6,756 nucleotides of DNA from Lachnospiraceae bacterium. GTDB lineage: Bacteria; Bacillota; Clostridia; Lachnospirales; Lachnospiraceae. The stretch is taken from the NCBI GenBank assembly GCA_017476305.1, contig JAFVAA010000298.1, positions 1 through 6,756 on the forward strand. The letters run 5' to 3'. The number at the start of each line of letters is the position of its first letter. Positions within the stretch are counted from its first letter, which is position 1. The notes beneath the pieces are model-generated. The model searched no databases. It was not told the origin of the DNA and was given only the letters and a program-made list of their open reading frames with translations. The translations under genes and the position numbers were made by a program. Of the stretch, positions 5,831 to 6,756 are shown in pieces.

Positions 5831-6199
5831 CTCCTGATGATGCTCCGCTCGGAAAAGAAGACGGCAAAGGACGTCTATTTATATGATAGTATCGGGAAGG
5901 ATAAGGAGGGGAATGAAATCAACCTGATCGATGTGATTGAATATCATGATGAGGATGTTGTGGAGCGGGTGATGTTGGAAGAACAGATTTCGAAGCTGGC
6001 AGATGGGATTGAGCGTGCTTTGTCAGAGAGGGAAAAGGAAATCATTTATTTGCGGTATGGGCTGTGTGGCAGGGAGGAAACGACGCAGCGTGAGATTGCA
6101 AAAAGGTACCGGATTTCAAGATCGTATGTATCACGCATAGAAAAAAAGGCACTTTTAAAGCTGAAAAAATACTATGAAAGGATGAATTCGGAAAAATAG
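5816..6199 (+). CDS. sigK: 3' half of sigK, late mother-cell sporulation sigma factor (interrupted gene)
   Basis: This encodes 127 residues equivalent to the C-terminal half of SigK. CIDNELLMMLRSEKKTAKDV corresponds to the end of region 2, and YLYDSIGKDKEGNEINLIDV is the SigK-specific linker (B. subtilis has [20 protein letters not shown], from memory). LSEREKEIIYLRYGL is region 4.1, and TQREIAKRYRISRSYVSRIE is the region 4.2 helix-turn-helix that reads the -35 box. The Lys-Asp-Lys-Glu-Gly-Asn-Glu segment favours SigK over SigE. Regions 1.2 to 2.3, needed for core binding and -10 recognition, are absent. The usual sigK length is about 235 codons, so about half is missing. ATGs at 5837 and 5840 have no ribosome binding site, so this part should be silent until joined to the 5' half, as with spoIIIC in B. 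subtilis. The alternative is a dead fragment left after insertion, if the 5' half is lost. Confidence 0.85.
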   Translation, partial: CIDNELLMMLRSEKKTAKDVYLYDSIGKDKEGNEINLIDVIEYHDEDVVERVMLEEQISKLADGIERALSEREKEIIYLRYGLCGREETTQREIAKRYRISRSYVSRIEKKALLKLKKYYERMNSEK

Positions 6200-6210
6200 A
6201 AGTTAAATAC

Positions 6211-6239
6211 TTGTATGCTTTACCAAATTGTGTTAAAAT
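6211..6239 (+). promoter_or_regulatory. Candidate SigA-type promoter for cheY
   Basis: TTGTAT (6211-6216), a 17-base spacer, and TAAAAT (6234-6239) resemble a vegetative promoter with a good -10 and a weak -35 (three of six). It lies in the 121-base gap between the sigK stop and cheY, about 80 bases before the start codon. This would make cheY independent of sigK transcription. No sigma-D (flagellar) consensus was evident. Confidence 0.45.
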
Positions 6240-6320
6240 GAATTTACTTATATGTTGAATCGAGAGAATTCGTGACGATAAGTGGATTGTGCTGAACAGG
6301 TGTACATGAGGAGGTACGGT

Positions 6321-6683
6321 ATGAAAGTATTATTAGTGGATGATGCGGCATTTGTACGAATGTCTTTGAAAAAGGTTCTGGAAGAATCTGACTATGAGTT
6401 TACTTATGTTGAGGCTGCTACAGGTGAAGAGGGGATTAATTTGTTCAAGGTGGAAAAACCGGATTTGACGATTATGGATATCACAATGCCGGGAATGAAT
6501 GGGATTGAGGCAGTAGAAAAGATTATAGAGATTGATCCGAATGCAAAAATTATTATGTGTTCCTCTATGGGCTATCAGGAAAAAGTGGTCGATGCGATTA
6601 CAGCGGGTGCTGTCGATTTTATTGTAAAACCATATACGAAGGAAAAGATTTTACTTGCTGTAGAGAAGGTAATGAAGTTATAG
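6321..6683 (+). CDS. cheY: Chemotaxis response regulator CheY
   Basis: A 120-residue single-domain response regulator. ATG 6321 is chosen because GAGGAGG (6308-6314) lies six bases upstream; the frame is open further left, but those codons are not CheY-like. The acidic pair is Asp7-Asp8 and the phosphoacceptor is Asp53 in IMDITMPGMNGIEA. The switch residue is Ser81 in MCSSMG, the aromatic position is Phe100, and the conserved lysine is Lys103 in DFIVKPY. No output domain follows. The match to Firmicutes CheY (DDAAFVRM near the N-terminus, IIMCSSMG, DFIVKP) is close along the whole length. CheY, phosphorylated by CheA, acts at the flagellar motor switch. No other chemotaxis genes are visible; it follows the interrupted sigK on the host side of the element. 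An orphan CheY-like regulator with another target is the alternative. Confidence 0.85.
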   Translation: MKVLLVDDAAFVRMSLKKVLEESDYEFTYVEAATGEEGINLFKVEKPDLTIMDITMPGMNGIEAVEKIIEIDPNAKIIMCSSMGYQEKVVDAITAGAVDFIVKPYTKEKILLAVEKVMKL

Positions 6684-6756
6684 GGATGATGGATTCGTAA
6701 AGAATATAATAAGAGGGAAGGCTTTATAGTTTGAAATGAAAAGTCAACGTTTTTAC

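Noticed and set aside
5038..5867. Several long minus-strand open frames opposite the recombinase and sigK.
   Set aside because: They are antisense shadows of strongly supported genes, with low-complexity Ser/Phe-rich translations and no family features.
6684..6756. A TATAAT at 6705-6710 and an ATG at 6736 that could start a further gene running off the window.
   Set aside because: Only seven codons are present, the -35 region is poor, and the nearest purine-rich site is about 14 bases upstream, so neither promoter nor gene can be supported.
1..6756. Search for CRISPR arrays, tRNA and rRNA genes.
   Set aside because: No regularly spaced repeats, no tRNA-like cloverleaf and no rRNA sequence was seen in the window.

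Overview
The window looks like chromosomal DNA from a low-to-moderate-GC, spore-forming, motile member of the Clostridia, probably Lachnospiraceae-like. This rests on strong AAGGAGG-type ribosome binding sites, Firmicutes-type protein families, a sporulation sigma factor fragment and a Firmicutes-type CheY. The genus cannot be read from the sequence.

The main observation is at the right. Positions 5816-6199 encode only the C-terminal half of the late mother-cell sporulation sigma factor SigK (end of region 2 through region 4.2). It has no start codon or ribosome binding site of its own. Directly upstream, on the same strand, is an intact large serine recombinase (4089-5762). The SigK homology begins at the Cys-Ile-Asp-Asn-Glu codons, which is where sigK is split by the skin element of Bacillus subtilis. 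I read positions 1 to about 5815 as the right-hand part of a skin-like intervening element. The recombinase would excise it to rebuild sigK in the mother cell. The matching 5' half of sigK is not in the window and should lie to the left.

Region by region: 1-183 is the C-terminal tail of an AAA-ATPase-like/PD-(D/E)XK protein. Positions 184-410 are non-coding and hold nested inverted repeats and a terminator. At 411-677 is a small ribbon-helix-helix-like protein, and at 958-1170 a small excisionase/MerR-type helix-turn-helix protein with a terminator behind it. Positions 1230-1886 are AT-rich and contain a decayed minus-strand gene with its own terminator hairpin. Positions 1888-3329 are a broken P-loop ATPase gene of HerA/VirB4-like type: the Walker A part is intact, two frame changes are present, and the Walker B stretch appears deleted. 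Positions 3563-3784 encode a small unknown protein with a good ribosome binding site. Positions 3785-4072 carry two strong hairpins and no supportable gene. Then come the recombinase, a hairpin terminator, the attachment junction and the sigK 3' part. Past sigK the host chromosome resumes with a promoter and cheY (6321-6683).

Taken together, the left and middle look like remains of an integrative element (DNA-binding accessory proteins, conjugation-type ATPase) in decay. The recombinase next to sigK is kept whole, as expected if the host now depends on it for sporulation. That functional reading is inference.
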